DNA of 64,000 nucleotides, from NCBI GenBank assembly GCA_024291935.2, contig CM044320.1, positions 48,116,001 through 48,180,000 on the forward strand, in the 5' to 3' direction. The translations under genes and the position numbers were made by a program. Source of the stretch: Okapia johnstoni. Its lineage: Eukaryota; Chordata; Mammalia; Artiodactyla; Giraffidae. Below, one piece after another: positions 12,061-23,854 of the stretch. Position 1 is the stretch's first letter; the number at the start of each line of letters is the position of its first letter. Under the pieces are notes generated by a model. It did not search any database. It was given only the letters and a program-made list of their open reading frames with translations, and was not told the DNA's origin.

Positions 12061-12149
12061 AATTTCATCTGGGAGGGAACCATGGCAACTTTTAAAAAAT
12101 CTAAACGGCTACTTCAATATTAAATCTTGATGTGCCATCATTTATTTAA

Positions 12150-12330
12150 CCATTTTCTTGCTCTTAGAACCAATTGTTACCTAATGTATTACATCACATT
12201 TATTACATCTATAAACACTACCATGAATATCTTTGTGCATAAATACTTATCCACATTTCTGATTATTTAACTATAATCAATTGGTGGAAGAAGAATTACT
12301 GGGTCAAAATTTAAGACTCTTAATAAATAC
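12150..12330 (-). repeat. Old L1M-like fragment
   Basis: Contains 'gaatatctttgtgcataaat' and 'agaagaattactgggtcaaa', an antisense L1M phrase also seen in related form at 56.3 kb. Confidence 0.5.
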
Positions 12331-12331
12331 T

Positions 12332-12443
12332 TTTTTTTTAGCTATGCAGCATGCAGGATCTTAGTTCCTCGACCAGGGATCAAACCTGTGCCCTCTGCAG
12401 TGAAAGAACAGAGTCCTAACAACCAGACTACCAGGGAAGTCCC
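12332..12443 (-). mobile_element. CHR-type SINE
   Basis: The minus-strand head is AGGGACTTCCCTGGTAGTCT, with the A-tail appearing as TTTTTTTT at 12332. Short CHR copy. Confidence 0.85.
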
Positions 12444-12596
12444 TAAGCCTCTTAATAATTACCAAATTATGAGACCAAGGATTGCATCAATTTATATATC
12501 TAATGAAAGTAGACAAGTGTACCCGTTTCACTGTACCTTCACTCATTATCAAGTGCAAGCTTTTAAAAATCTCTTTACTAATCTAACTTCCACCAG

Positions 12597-12805
12597 GGCT
12601 TCCCTGGTGGCTCAGATGGTAAAGGATCTGCCTACAATGTGGGAGACCTGGGTTTGATCCCTGGGTTAGGAAGATCCCCTGGAGGAGAGCATGACAACCC
12701 ACTCCAGTATTTTTACCTAGAGAATCCCATGGACAGAGGAGGCTGGTGGGCTACAGTCTGTGAGTCACAAAGAGTCGGACATGACTGAGCAACTAAGCAC
12801 AGCAC
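12597..12805 (+). mobile_element. Bov-tA SINE
   Basis: Full copy: head GCTTCCCTGGTGGCTCAGAT and BovA body through GACTGAGCAACTAAGCACAG. Confidence 0.92.
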
Positions 12806-13722
<917 letters not shown>

Positions 13723-14168
13723 AAAACTTCTCCCAGTGAAATGAGCAGATATCACAGATGATAAACAGTATAACTATTCAGAGCAGGATATAAATGTCAA
13801 AAGTCTAGGAAATTACATATGGAATTATTGAACCATAAGTCATCACATTTCTTTTGTAACTGAGAAAAAAATCACATTTTTATTGAGTTAGAAAAGAAAT
13901 ATAAAATCAGACTACGAATACCACCTCATTAGCAGACTTACTGTCAAGACTCTCTGGATTCACACCTCGCAGCTCCATTGTTTTTTCATACACTGCTCTT
14001 TGAAAAAGCTTCACTTTCTACCAAAATGTCGGGGGATACAGTTTTAGTCAGTAGACGAATCAAAACCTGTTCTCATCGCTTGGGGTGGTGGAGTGGATCC
14101 CAAACCCAGTCCCAATTGCTTGCTTCCAAGGAGCATATAGTCCTGTTATCAACTCTTCTTTCAGGTAA
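13723..14168. other. Intergenic, nothing recognised
   Basis: No feature recognised between the pseudogene and the next SINE. Confidence 0.5.
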
Positions 14169-14352
14169 GGGCTTCCCTGGTAACTCAGATGGTAAAGTGT
14201 CTGCTGCAATGCAGGAGACTGGGTTGGGAAGATCCCCTGAAGAAGGGAATGGCTACCCACTCAAGTATTCTTGCCTGGAGAATTCCATGGACAGAGGAGA
14301 CTGGTGGGCTACAGTCCGTGGGGTCACAAAGAGTTGGACTTGTGACTAACAC
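14169..14352 (+). mobile_element. Bov-tA SINE with internal deletion
   Basis: Head GCTTCCCTGGTAACTCAGAT and body through GACTTGTGACTAACACTTCA. About 15-20 bases around the B box (the CGATCCCTGGGT region) are missing. Confidence 0.9.
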
Positions 14353-15369
14353 TTCAGGTAAGGTAGCTGAGTGACAAAGCCAAGTCCCCACAAAACCTGC
14401 TAACTGACCTATGTGCGTGTGTTATAGAGGTCAGTCAGTATAAGGGCCAACTGCCCTGCATAGAAGACAAATGGGGAACTTGCAAGGAAACACATGAAAC
14501 CTGCTAATGCCCAACACATTACAAGGCAACGCTGCCTGTGCAATGTGTGTGTCACATGCTATATAAAGGAATGTCAGTCAAGGAAGGAAATGGAAACCAT
14601 TCCCAACGTGGACAACCCCCCCTCCCCCACACAAGCTAGAGCTGGGGCAATGGATACAAAAGTGGGCAAAGGAGAGCTGTGGGCGGGGGACATGACCCTG
14701 AGAAGGCAGATCAGAAAAGAGGTCAGCTCCTGTACTTGGAATCTGTTGCTGGAAAAGAAAGGAGTGTTTAGATAGGACTCCCACAGAGCTGTTTTTACTG
14801 TTCCAAGCCTGCTTGGGGTCCTTTTGAAGTAGTCACTCCACAAAAATCTCACATCTCCTGTAAGATTCAACCTCAGTTGAAAGCCCTGAAGAAACAAGGC
14901 CTCTTTTGAAAGAACAGAAGAGTTCAGAAGCTTCTGGGTTCAACAGGCCACTGTCTAAACTGACAACCTGCTCTCCAGCCCGAGGGATGATAGATAACAC
15001 TTCACAGACTGGGAGAGAATTCCACGTCAGGAATGTCTGCTTCTGACAGCTCACTCTGATTGCCCTCATCCCCATTAACAAAAACAGATGTGTGCTCATG
15101 AGTAAAGTCAACATTCAAGGTCAATATACGTTGCTCTCCGGCAATCCAGTTTGGCACTTCAATACAAGCAAATAGGCTATGAAGCGGAGTGGAACTTTTC
15201 TGTAACATTGGTGTCAAATGGCAGGACTCATATCTGTGTATCAGGTTAACTGTTATGTTAAATATCTATGGAATAGACTTCTGTTTCACGGGGAATGATT
15301 TGAGCTATGGGAAATCTCCTGACACGGAATAGTTATTCTCCATGAGAGAAAGAAGAGAGTATGATATTT
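14353..15369. other. Intergenic, no gene called
   Basis: Unique-looking DNA. The minus strand has an interrupted frame over 15343-15002 with two internal stops that looks mildly protein-like. I recognise no family and its stop density fits chance. Confidence 0.4.
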
Positions 15370-15790
15370 AAGAGCCTAAGTTTGAATGCTAGTTCTAGTG
15401 CTTCCTTCCTATCTTTATAATCTTAGGCAAGTCATTTAACTTCAGTTACTGTTTCTAAATGGAGGGTTTGAGGGGTTTTGTTTAGTTTTTTTGTTTTTGT
15501 TTGGCTGCACTGAGTCTTCATTGCTGTGCATGGGCTTTCTCTAGCTGCGGCGAGCAGGAGTTACTCCCTTGTTGCAGAGCACAAGGTCTAGAGAGCATGG
15601 GCTCAGTAGCTATGGCACACAGGCATAGTTGCCCCATGCCATGTGGGATCTTCCCGGACCAGGGATTGAACCTATGTCCTCTTCATTGGCGGGAGGATTT
15701 CTATCCACTGGACCACCAGGGAAGTCCTAAATGGAGATTTTAATAGTAGTTATTTCCTACTTTGTCAGCACTAAGCATAGAAAAATATGA
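15370..15790 (+). repeat. MIR element split by a SINE
   Basis: MIR halves lie at 15370-15464 (CTTAGGCAAGTCATTTAACT) and from 15727 (TTTTAATAGTAGTTATTTCC). A CHR insertion separates them. Confidence 0.7.
15465..15726 (-). mobile_element. CHR-type SINE inside a MIR
   Basis: The minus-strand head GGACTTCCCTGGTGGTCCAG lies at the high-coordinate end. The insertion is bracketed by the 10-base target-site duplication CTAAATGGAG at 15455-15464 and 15727-15736. Confidence 0.9.
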
Positions 15791-15832
15791 GCTCGTTCTA
15801 GGTTTATTCCAGGGCACTAGGGGAAGTAGTAC

Positions 15833-16347
15833 GTTGGGACCAGCCCAACAATGAACCAACCTGAGAGAATGGTGCCGCAGAAGAATAAGGAAAAATAAGA
15901 CTCAGAAATAAGGTGGGGATCAGGGAGCTGATGCCGCTCGCAGGCAAAAGCTCAGATCCTAATCCTTGCATGCTTTTTATTGCTAACATCTACTTCCTTT
16001 ACGTGCTCTAGAGATATCTGTTTTTTACAATCTCAGATCGGGGATAAAGATATACAATGCACAGTCTTCAATGTCAAACCTTCAGGCTTTTCATGACTCT
16101 GTTTACCTCTTCAGCTAGTGACAACCTTTCTCAGCAATTCCCTCAAGGCTCTGGTTACGAGAACAGTCACTAATGGTTTTCCATCAGTCACATCAATACT
16201 TCAACATCTCGTTTTCAAGATGTTTTTCCATGATGTGCTTTTTACTGCTCCCAGCCCTTTGCCTGGAGGTGATGAGAAAGTCATTCTTATTTTTCAAAGA
16301 AGCCCTGTTAATTATAGTACAGGCCTGTGCATAGCATATTCCCTACA
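15833..16347 (-). mobile_element. ERV class II 3' LTR-like end
   Basis: Downstream of the env stop the minus strand has a purine-rich tract (AAAAAATAGAAAAGGAGATA, polypurine-tract-like) directly followed by TGTAGGG at 16347, a plausible LTR start. Near 15980 it carries AATAAA, and about 145 bases of U5-like sequence follow. The 3' limit is uncertain: the last 48 bases (15833-15880) have an inverted relative at 18397-18444. No second LTR was found, so the LTR call rests on position and signals. Confidence 0.6.
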
Positions 16348-16372
16348 TATCTCCTTTTCTATTTTTTGAAGC

Positions 16373-17482
16373 TTATTTTTGGTGATTATTGTTGACCATA
16401 GAAGCCAAAGCAATAGTCACTAATTGCTGTTGTTGTCCATCGACTTTCTTGGTGATTCGCCACCAGACTATGTAGAAACAGAAAAAAAGACATATAAAAA
16501 TTAACATAAAACCAGCCATTGATCCTCCGATAGTTTTCAAGTGAGGAATGGAATTTAACTGAGAAATTCCACCTGATGCTGCTTCCAGCAGATTAGATCC
16601 ATGCAAAAGTTGTAGTTTCTGACAGAAAGTTTCCATAATCTCTTGTTGTAAGTTATTAATATCCAGAGATAGATTACCTTGATTTAAGAGGTGTTGTTTA
16701 ACTTTGTCCCAATGAAATGAAGATTCACTATATTTGTGAGTGACACAAAAATAAGTAATGTTCCAATCACACTTAAGACGAATCTGTTTTTGCAGACTAT
16801 TTACTTGATCACCTAGTAGTATAACAACCTGTTGTAAATCAGCCATTTGTACAGCTAATTTTCCATCTATTTGTCTTTGAGTAGACCAAAGAACATCAGA
16901 ATCTTTAGGCCATTCTTGCACAAAGTGCACAGTCTGTACACTCTGATATAATGCCACTCCTGCTACAGCTGCTGTAGCAGCTATAACAATAATTCCTAAA
17001 ATGGCAGCAATTAATAGTCCAATAAACCATTTAGTGTGTTTTAACACTTCCTTAAGGATTTCTTCTACAATATAGACTGTGGGGCTATCCTGCCATGGTC
17101 TATTCATTTTTATAGGAAGCCATACTCCAGATCTGGTTTTTAGAATATATAGAGAATAATCATTCTGAAATTGGAGAGAAGAATTGATACAAGTGTAAAA
17201 GGAACAATTTTGACAAGTAAGTAACCCAGAAGAGGTATTATAAAAAGTAGGTCCTATCAAAAATATGAAAGGTAAATAAACACATGCTTTAATCCAACGG
17301 GTTGAATTTTTATCAAAATGTAAGGAATGACCGGATACTGACGAATTAAATTGCCCCTTCCATGCTGTTGAGTTGGAAGGTAGCTGATATTTTCCACAAT
17401 TCTGAATGTAAAGGCATATAAGGTAATTGAGGTAAGGGAGGGGAGAAACTCCCTCCATGCCAATATATAGAGCTATTAACAA
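16373..17482 (-). pseudogene. ERV env: SU end plus TM subunit, long open frame
   Basis: This 369-codon open frame holds the C-terminal part of a betaretrovirus-like surface subunit and a complete-looking transmembrane subunit. Visible in order: several N-glycosylation sequons (near residues 37, 46, 59, 92 and 100), a hydrophobic glycine/alanine-rich fusion-peptide-like segment at about 153-177, a heptad-rich helix at about 180-236, a C-x7-C pair at 238 and 246 with an NIT sequon between, a second membrane span at about 322-342, and a short glutamine-rich cytoplasmic tail. No basic R-x-K/R-R cleavage motif precedes the fusion peptide; the local residues are KEVLKHTK. The frame overlaps the upstream env frame in another register, so env as a whole is broken. 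It is a genomic relic; expression is unknown. Confidence 0.85.
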
Positions 17483-18026
17483 AGTTATTCATGGACTCTA
17501 AAGTATTGTTTAACAATATAGGCAAATCCAAATTATTGTTTTTATCCAGAGGATCTCCTTTGGGACTCCAATCAATAATTTCTCCATCAGAAGTATTGGC
17601 CATAATATGTCCAGTATTAGCTTTACATAATTTCCATTGTACCCAATGTTCTATTCCAGATTTTATAGAAATAATACAGTCAGGTAGATGGGGTGGAAAC
17701 ATAGTAGTATTTTCTCTTGTGATATTAAAGGAAAATGCTTCTAATAAGAAAAAATGAATTTTGTTCACTTGAGGTTCTTTAACTATAGATAGCCAACTTT
17801 GTAATCCTCTTTTAAGACAATGAGTTTCTGCTCCCATACATATAGGGGTAAGATCTGCTCCCACAGTATAATTAACACTAACATTTGAAAGTTGTCGGCC
17901 CTCTTCTTCTGGTTTTAAAGGAAGGCTCGGGTCAAAAGGTCCGGGTAACCAAGAAGAGTCATTTATGAAAATTGGAACAGAAGAATCCTCCCACGTAATT
18001 GGTCTTAATAGGGGAGGATTGGGCAC
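17346..18026 (-). pseudogene. ERV env: SU N-terminal part
   Basis: A 226-codon open stretch with a class II ERV surface-subunit start: the frame is already open upstream as HTYWAYVPNPPLLRP. Many N-glycosylation sequons and scattered cysteines follow. It ends at a stop in a different frame from the downstream TM-containing frame, with about 137 bases of overlap, which marks a frameshift. The nominal start is not a true initiation site, because it is separated from the leader by another frame break near 18030-18065. Confidence 0.8.
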
Positions 18027-18064
18027 ATATGCCCAATAAGTATGATTGGCATCAACCGTGGTAG

Positions 18065-18391
18065 TTACACAGATAACATAGCCAAGAACAAGGCAGCTGA
18101 GGTCAAAGGCTGTCCCTGTTCTTTGACCAATTTTTCCCCTTCAATGGTCAGTTTCTCCAATTGACCCCAAGTGGGCAGTTTGGCTTTACTGGTCCTTGGA
18201 GCCAGTTCAGGGAAGTTGCTGATTGTCAGTATTGTTATTCCCGTCACTGGCGGCTCTCCAGGAGGATCGATGTCGAACCATGTCCTCTTCTTCCCTTTCT
18301 CTGACATGTCTTCCTGGTATCCGATGTTGTTGTCCATCATCTGAAATGGCAAGAGCATAACCTCGTCCTTTCTTAAGTCTAAGGCCCTCAC
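18065..18391 (-). pseudogene. ERV env leader region
   Basis: A 108-codon open frame containing a PTWGQLEKLT block, the type of tryptophan-containing leader segment seen just before SU in HML-like betaretroviral env. It ends LFLAMLSV at a stop, while the SU frame continues in another register. Sequence further upstream on the minus strand gave no recognisable gag or pol. Confidence 0.6.
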
Positions 18392-18396
18392 ATCAA

Positions 18397-18444
18397 TTGT
18401 TGCACCACTCCTTCAGGTCGGTTCATTGTTGGTCTGGTCCCAAC
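18397..18444 (+). repeat. 48-base inverted relative of the LTR-like end
   Basis: Plus-strand TTCATTGTTGGTCTGGTCCC and its surroundings match the reverse complement of 15833-15880 at about 39 of 48 positions; the last 25 bases match at 24. The two copies therefore face each other across the env remnant. Confidence 0.75.
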
Positions 18445-18654
18445 AGTAGTATCCAAGAGGCTGGATTCCTAAATTTGTCTTCATTCATTGTTTCATCAAG
18501 TTTTCATTGAGTACCTTCAATGCGACAGGTGGAGATGCAGCAGTAATGACAAAAGACGCACCTGAAAGTCATCGTGGAGCTCATGGTCTCCTGATTCATC
18601 TGCCACCCTCCCAAGATGTGACCAGTTTCTCAGAGTTATTTCAACCTAAGAATC

Positions 18655-18857
18655 ACCTTCCTGGGTGGCACAGTGGTAAAGAATCTGCCTGCCGACACAG
18701 GAGACATGGGTTTGACCCCCTGGTCAGGAAGATCCCCTGAAGCAGGAAATGGCAATCCACTCCAGTATTCTTGCCTGGAAAATCCCATGGACAGAAGAGT
18801 CTGGTGGGCTACAGTCCATGGGGTCACAAAGAGTCAGACATGACTGAGCACACATGC
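18655..18857 (+). mobile_element. Bov-tA SINE
   Basis: Diverged head CCTTCCTGGGTGGCACAGTG with standard body through GACATGACTGAGCACACATG. Confidence 0.9.
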
Positions 18858-19905
18858 TAGAAACCCCTGGCACTCTTATGAAAAAAAAAACACAGCAGAG
18901 TCTAAGACCTCCCCTCATGTTACTGAATATCACATAGGATTCTGACTTTCTATTGCTCCTTGGAAAAATAGGGAGCAGAGCAACCCCAACCACCATCATA
19001 TTATGTGTTCCAAGAGAAATAGGATATGAGAAAGATCTTTGGAAACAGTGAAGTCACTTTCCAGCATGTGGCATCCAGGCTCTCTCTAGAGATTCAGAGA
19101 CGCCAGCCAAAGGCCATTTAGTGCCTGTAGTCTGTCCTGGGAGCCTCCAACCCCACCTCCTCTTTCTGGACTCTCTGGAAACATGAATCAGAAGCCACCT
19201 ATCCCCATTCTAATCTAATGAGCTAAAGAGACTGAGACTGGAACCAGTCCCAAGTCCACCACCAAGGGGAACAATTGCACTGTATTCTGCGCGTGCCATT
19301 ACAAAGATTCTGAGGGCCAATCAATGGCCACAAGTGGTGGTTTTCCAGGGACATCCCTGCCTTCCCTTGATACCTGCCCAAATGAGAGATGAACCCAAAG
19401 ACTAGAGTGGTGAGCTGTGGGGCCTTATAAGTTCTCATCACCCAGCCCCTTCCCACCTCTCCAACTTTATCTGCCACTGTTCCTCCATGCGTCCACTAGC
19501 CCTTGACTGCCTCTCCCCTTCTTTCAGTAATAAAATCCTCTGGTTTCCATGGGTCACAAAGCCATCTAGAATAATGACTGTATTTCCCAGCCCTCTTGCT
19601 ATTATGCTCAATGAGATATTAGCAGAAATGTCATATGGCCACACCCAAGAACAGTCCACAATAAACAACTGGCGTGTGTTTTATCCTTTTTCTATCCTGT
19701 GCCTTCCTCCATCCTGCTGCTTGGAAAGCAGATGTATTATAACAACTGAACCTCTAGCCTCTGTTTCAGATGCTGAGAATGAGACGTGTTAGGAGTCCTG
19801 GAGCCCTGAGCATGGAGCTGAGTATGGAGCTGAATCTCTGCTTTAGTCTTGAACTGTCAACATCTGGACTTTCACATAAAAGAGAAATATGCTTCTATCT
19901 AGTTT
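18858..19905. other. Intergenic; possible ancient repeat, no gene
   Basis: No exon recognised. The part around 19575-19740 ('gactgtatttcccagccctc', 'ggccacacccaagaacagtc') has the feel of an old interspersed repeat, but I cannot assign it. Confidence 0.4.
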
Positions 19906-19920
19906 AAGCCAGTGTTATTT

Positions 19921-20065
19921 TTTTTTAAATATTTGAATTTATTTATTTGGCTGCATTGGGTCTTAGTTGTGGCATGTGGGATCTAGTTCCCTGACCAGGG
20001 ATCGAAACTGGGCCCCCTGTATTGGAAGCACAGAATCTTAGCCACTGGATTACCAGGGAAGTCCC
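19921..20065 (-). mobile_element. CHR-type SINE with target duplication
   Basis: The minus-strand head GGGACTTCCCTGGTAATCCA is at the high end. The flanks AAGCCAGTGTTATTT at 19906-19920 and 20066-20080 form a clean 15-base target-site duplication. Confidence 0.93.
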
Positions 20066-20236
20066 AAGCCAGTGTTATTTTGAGTTTCTATTACTCACCT
20101 CCAAAGTGAGACTTTACTGATAAGTGCTTAAAAGGACAGATTCTGGAATAGACTGCCGAGGCTCAGTCACCTATTAGCTCATAGCCACAGGAATTTTGCT
20201 TCACTTCTTGGCCTCAGCTACAAAATGTAGTTGCTA

Positions 20237-20374
20237 GGGACTTCCTTGGTGGTTCAGTGGCTAAGACTCCAAACTGCCAACGCAGGGGGCCTGGGTTCAA
20301 TCCCTGGTTGAGGAATTAGATCCTACATGCCACAACAAAGACCCAGTGCAGCCAAATAAATGAATAAAAATAAA
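20237..20374 (+). mobile_element. CHR-type SINE nested in MIR
   Basis: Head GGGACTTCCTTGGTGGTTCA and tail with AATAAATGAATAAAAATAAA. The flank AAAATGTAGTTGCTA (20222-20236) recurs with one change at 20375-20390 as a target-site duplication. Confidence 0.92.
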
Positions 20375-20464
20375 TAAAATGTAGATGCTAAAGACAGCAT
20401 CTACCATCTAGGATTGTTGTAGGAATGAGCTAGAATCTGTGAACCTAAAAACATGTACGGCCTG

Positions 20465-20733
20465 TGCTGCTGCTGCTGCTAAGTCGCTTCAGTCGTGTCC
20501 AACTCTGTGCGACGCCGTAGACGGCAGCCCACCAGGCTCCTCTGTCCCTGGGATTCTCCAGGCAAGAACACTGGAGTGGGTTGCCATTTCTTTCTCCAAT
20601 GCATGCATGCATGCTAAGTCGCTTCAGTCGTGTCCAACTCTGTGCGACCCTATGGACAGCAGCCCACCAAGCTCCTCCGTCCACAGGATTCTCTAGGCAA
20701 GAATACTGGAGTGGGTTGCCATTTCCTTCTCCA
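20465..20733 (-). mobile_element. BOV-A2 SINE nested in MIR
   Basis: Two BovA monomers in tandem with the (CTG)n end typical of BOV-A2. Flank ACATGTACGGCCTG (20451-20464) and ACATGTAAGGCCTG after the element form a 14-base target-site duplication with one difference. Confidence 0.93.
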
Positions 20734-21107
20734 CATGTAAGGCCTGGCACACAGTAAACACCCAGAATAAAAGTGTGCCCAAGGGAGCAAGATTAAAGGT
20801 TATTCTCTCAAATCAGAGGCAGGCTTTTTAGTGCTGCAGCAATACCAATAATAGTATCTTTTTAAATTTTATGGAGTACTTCACAGGAATCTTTTCAACA
20901 GTTATATATGAACTATGTATTATGTATGTAGGCATTATTACTTGCATTCCACAGAGAAAAAAATGCAAGCCCAGAGAGATTAAGCTATAAGAGGCTATGA
21001 TAGGATTCACACTCAGGTTTTTTACTTCCAAATTCCATACATTTTCTGAAAGCCTTCACTGGCTGTTAAATGCAAGTTGTTACATTGCTACATGTTCTCT
21101 TTTTCTA

Positions 21108-21576
21108 GATGCCTGACCGTATAGTCAAGGCTATGGTTTTTCCAGTGGTCATGTACGGATGTGAGAGTTGGACTATAAAGAAAGCTGAGCGCCAAAGAAT
21201 TGATGCTTTTGAACTGTGGTGTTGGAGAAGACTCTTGAGAGTCCCTTGGACTGCAAGGAGATGCAACCAGTCCATCCTAAAGGAGATCAGTCCTGGGTGT
21301 TCATTGGAAGGACTGATGTTGAAGCTGAAACTCCAATACTTTGACCACCTGATGTGAAGAGCTGACTCATTGGAAAAGACCCTGATGCTGGGAAAGATCA
21401 AGGGCAGGAGGAGAAGGGGATGACAGAGGATGAGATGGCTGGATGGCATCACCGACTAGATGGACATGGGTTTGGGTGGACTCAGGGAGTTGGTGATGGA
21501 CAGGGAGGCCTGGCGTGCTGCGGTTCATGGGGTCGCAAAGAGTCAGACACGACGGAGTGACTGAACTGAACTGACA
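21108..21576 (+). mobile_element. BovB LINE 3' end
   Basis: A well-preserved BovB tail, from GTCAAGGCTATGGTTTTTCC to CTGAACTGAACTGAC. It contains the ORF2 C-terminal CESWTIKKAERQRIDAFELW block but is interrupted by stops further on. Confidence 0.95.
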
Positions 21577-21589
21577 CATATACATTTTT

Positions 21590-21830
21590 TTTTCTTTTGA
21601 ACTTATTATTTTGTATTGGTGTATAGCTGATTAATAATGCTATAATAGTTTTGGGTGAACAGGGAAGGGATGAAGCCATACATATACATGTGTCCATTCT
21701 CCCCCAAACCCTCACTCCCATCCAGGCTGCTACATAACATTGAACAGAGTTCCATATGCTCTACGGTAGGACCTTGTTGGTTATCTATGTTAAATATAGT
21801 AGACACGTACATCTTTTGCAAAGGAATTCC
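21590..21830 (-). mobile_element. L1 LINE 3' UTR fragment
   Basis: Antisense L1 3' UTR wording: CCATACATATACATGTGTCC, ATCCAGGCTGCTACATAACA and CCTTGTTGGTTATCTATGTT. A relative in sense orientation lies at 57.4-57.7 kb. Confidence 0.8.
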
Positions 21831-22119
21831 CAGGCTAGATTTTTCTATAAAACAAAATTTTATTTTTTTTTTAATTTTTCGTAAAAAAATAAAAAGGGGT
21901 GCCCAAATTCCCCAAGTAAGAAATTTTGTTTTCTGGTCACTGATGGCTCAGATGTGAATACACCAAGTATTTGATCCCATAAAATGTTAACCCTGGACTC
22001 TATTTTAAAGAAAGGATTTGATCAGGGCTCAGCCCAGGAATGGTGGCAAAAGAAAAGCCTCAATCCATCCTGGCTGCAGTCTGGATAACAGGGCCTGATT
22101 CTGAGTGATATTTCAGTGT
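21831..22119. other. Intergenic, nothing recognised
   Basis: T-rich start, then unique-looking sequence. No feature recognised. Confidence 0.5.
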
Positions 22120-23302
22120 TGCTGTTGTTCAGTCACTCAGTCGTGTCTGACTCTTTGCAACCTCACGGACCTTAGCATGCCAGACTCCTCTGCCCTGTAC
22201 TGTCTACTTAGCACGCCAGGCTCCTCCATCCTCCACTGTCTCCCAGAGTTTGCTCAGATTCGTGTCCTTTGAGTAAGCGTGGCTATCTAACCATCTCATC
22301 CTCTGCCACATGCTTCTCCTTTTGCCTTCAATCTCTTCCAGCATCAGGGTATTTTCCAGTGAGTCAGCTCTTTGCCTCAGGTGGCCAAAGTATTGGACCT
22401 TCATCTTCAGCATCAGTCCTTCCAGTGAATATTCAGGGTTGATTTCCTTTAGGATTGACTGGTTTTATCTCCTTGAAGTCCAAGGGATTCTCCAGAGTCT
22501 TCTCCAGCACCACAATTTGAAAGCATCAGTTCTGCAGTGCTCAGCCTTCTTTATGGTCCAACTCTCACATCTTGTATATGACTACTGGAAGAAATATAGC
22601 TTTGACTATATGGATGTTTGTCGGCAAAGTGATGTTTCTGCTTTCTAATACACTGTCTAGATTTGTCATAGCTTTCCTTCCAAGGAGCAAACATCTTTTA
22701 ATTTCATGGTTGCAGTCACCATTTGCAGTGATTTTGGAGCACGAGAAAATAAAATCTGTCACTACCTTCACTTTTTCTCCATTTGCCATGAAGTGATGGG
22801 ACCAAATGACATGATCTTATTCTTTTTAATGTTGAGTTTCAAGTCATCTTTTTCATCCTCCTCTTTCACCCTCATCAAGAGGCTCTTTTAGTTCCTCTTC
22901 ACTTTCTGCCATTAGAGTGGTATCATCTGCATACCTGAGGTTGTTGATATTTCACCCAGCAATCTTGAATCCAGTTTGTGATTCATCCAGCCTGGCATTT
23001 CGCATGATGTACTCTGCATATAAGTTAAATAAGCAGGGTGACAGGATACAGCCTTGACTTACTCCTTTCCCAACTTTGAACCAGTTCCATGTCCAATTCT
23101 AACTGGTTCTTCTTAACCTGCATACAGGTTTCTCAGGAAACAGGTAAGATGGTCTAGTATTCCCATCTCTTTAAGAATTTTCTACGGTTTGTTGTGATCC
23201 ACACAGTCAAAGTCTTTAGTATAGTCAATGAAGCAAAAGTAGATGTTTTCTGGAACTCTCTTCCTTTTTCCATGATCCAGTTAATGTTGGCAATTTGTTA
23301 TT
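22120..23302 (-). mobile_element. BovB LINE, 1.2 kb 3' part
   Basis: The minus strand runs from the reverse-transcriptase middle region (around 23300) to the 3' tail (22120). Recognisable RT wording and the 'gtactctgcatataagttaa' block are present, but stops and indels break the frame. It is older than the copy at 26.8 kb. Confidence 0.93.
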
Positions 23303-23684
23303 TCAGACTCACCTTAAAAGGGGCCCAGAGCTGAGCATCTGGGTTAGGAATGAGACTTCATGACAGCACATTTGTTTCGAACTGACAATTCTTTTAACAG
23401 AAGCAGTTTGGAAGCAGGACTGGAGGAGCTGCTGCTCACTGGAATGTTGCAGACATTTTCCAAGTTCCCTGAGGGCAGGGCAGGGGCTCCCACTGCATCT
23501 GAGGTGCGGGGTTAAGTTAGGGAACTTGCTTGCTCCAATGATTATGAAAGGTGGACACAAATGTCATTGTCGAATATAGTTATCTGTGCAAACTTGAAGA
23601 AAGTATAGGAAAAAATCTTTCACATTTAGAGGATATGAATTGAATGTTATTGTAGCCGAAAACAGGAATTGAGAACAGAAAGTA
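23303..23684. other. Intergenic, nothing recognised
   Basis: No exon or repeat recognised. Confidence 0.5.
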
Positions 23685-23854
23685 ATGGTATAATCATTCT
23701 GAGCTGTGAACACAGACCTGAGTTCAAAACTGAGTTCATTGGTTCAGTGATTTGGGCCCATTTCCTTAATCACTCAGATTCTCTCCCTCCCTTTATAAAA
23801 GGAGATTATAATATGCCTACCCCTGAGAGTGACTGTGGGGTTGAAGAAAAAGAT
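23685..23854 (+). repeat. MIR fragment
   Basis: MIR-like wording: GACCTGAGTTCAAAACTGAG, 'tttccttaatcactcagatt', and 'cctacccctgagagtgactg'. A CHR SINE follows immediately. Confidence 0.65.

Larger units (their letters stand above)
20130..20780 (+). repeat. MIR element split by two SINEs
   Basis: MIR pieces surround a CHR and a BOV-A2: 'ggctcagtcacctattagct' first, 'ggattgttgtaggaatgagc' in the middle, and 'aaggcctggcacacagtaaa' last. They are in one order and orientation, showing a single ancestral element. Confidence 0.75.

Noticed and set aside
15002..15343. A mildly protein-like minus-strand frame, possible unknown pseudogene
   Set aside because: It has two internal stops in 114 codons, no recognisable family, no poly-A tail and no splice sites. 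Stop frequency is near chance.
16373..18391. A domesticated syncytin-type env gene
   Set aside because: The env is broken by frame shifts between leader, SU and TM, and no basic cleavage motif is visible, so a full functional envelope is not supported.
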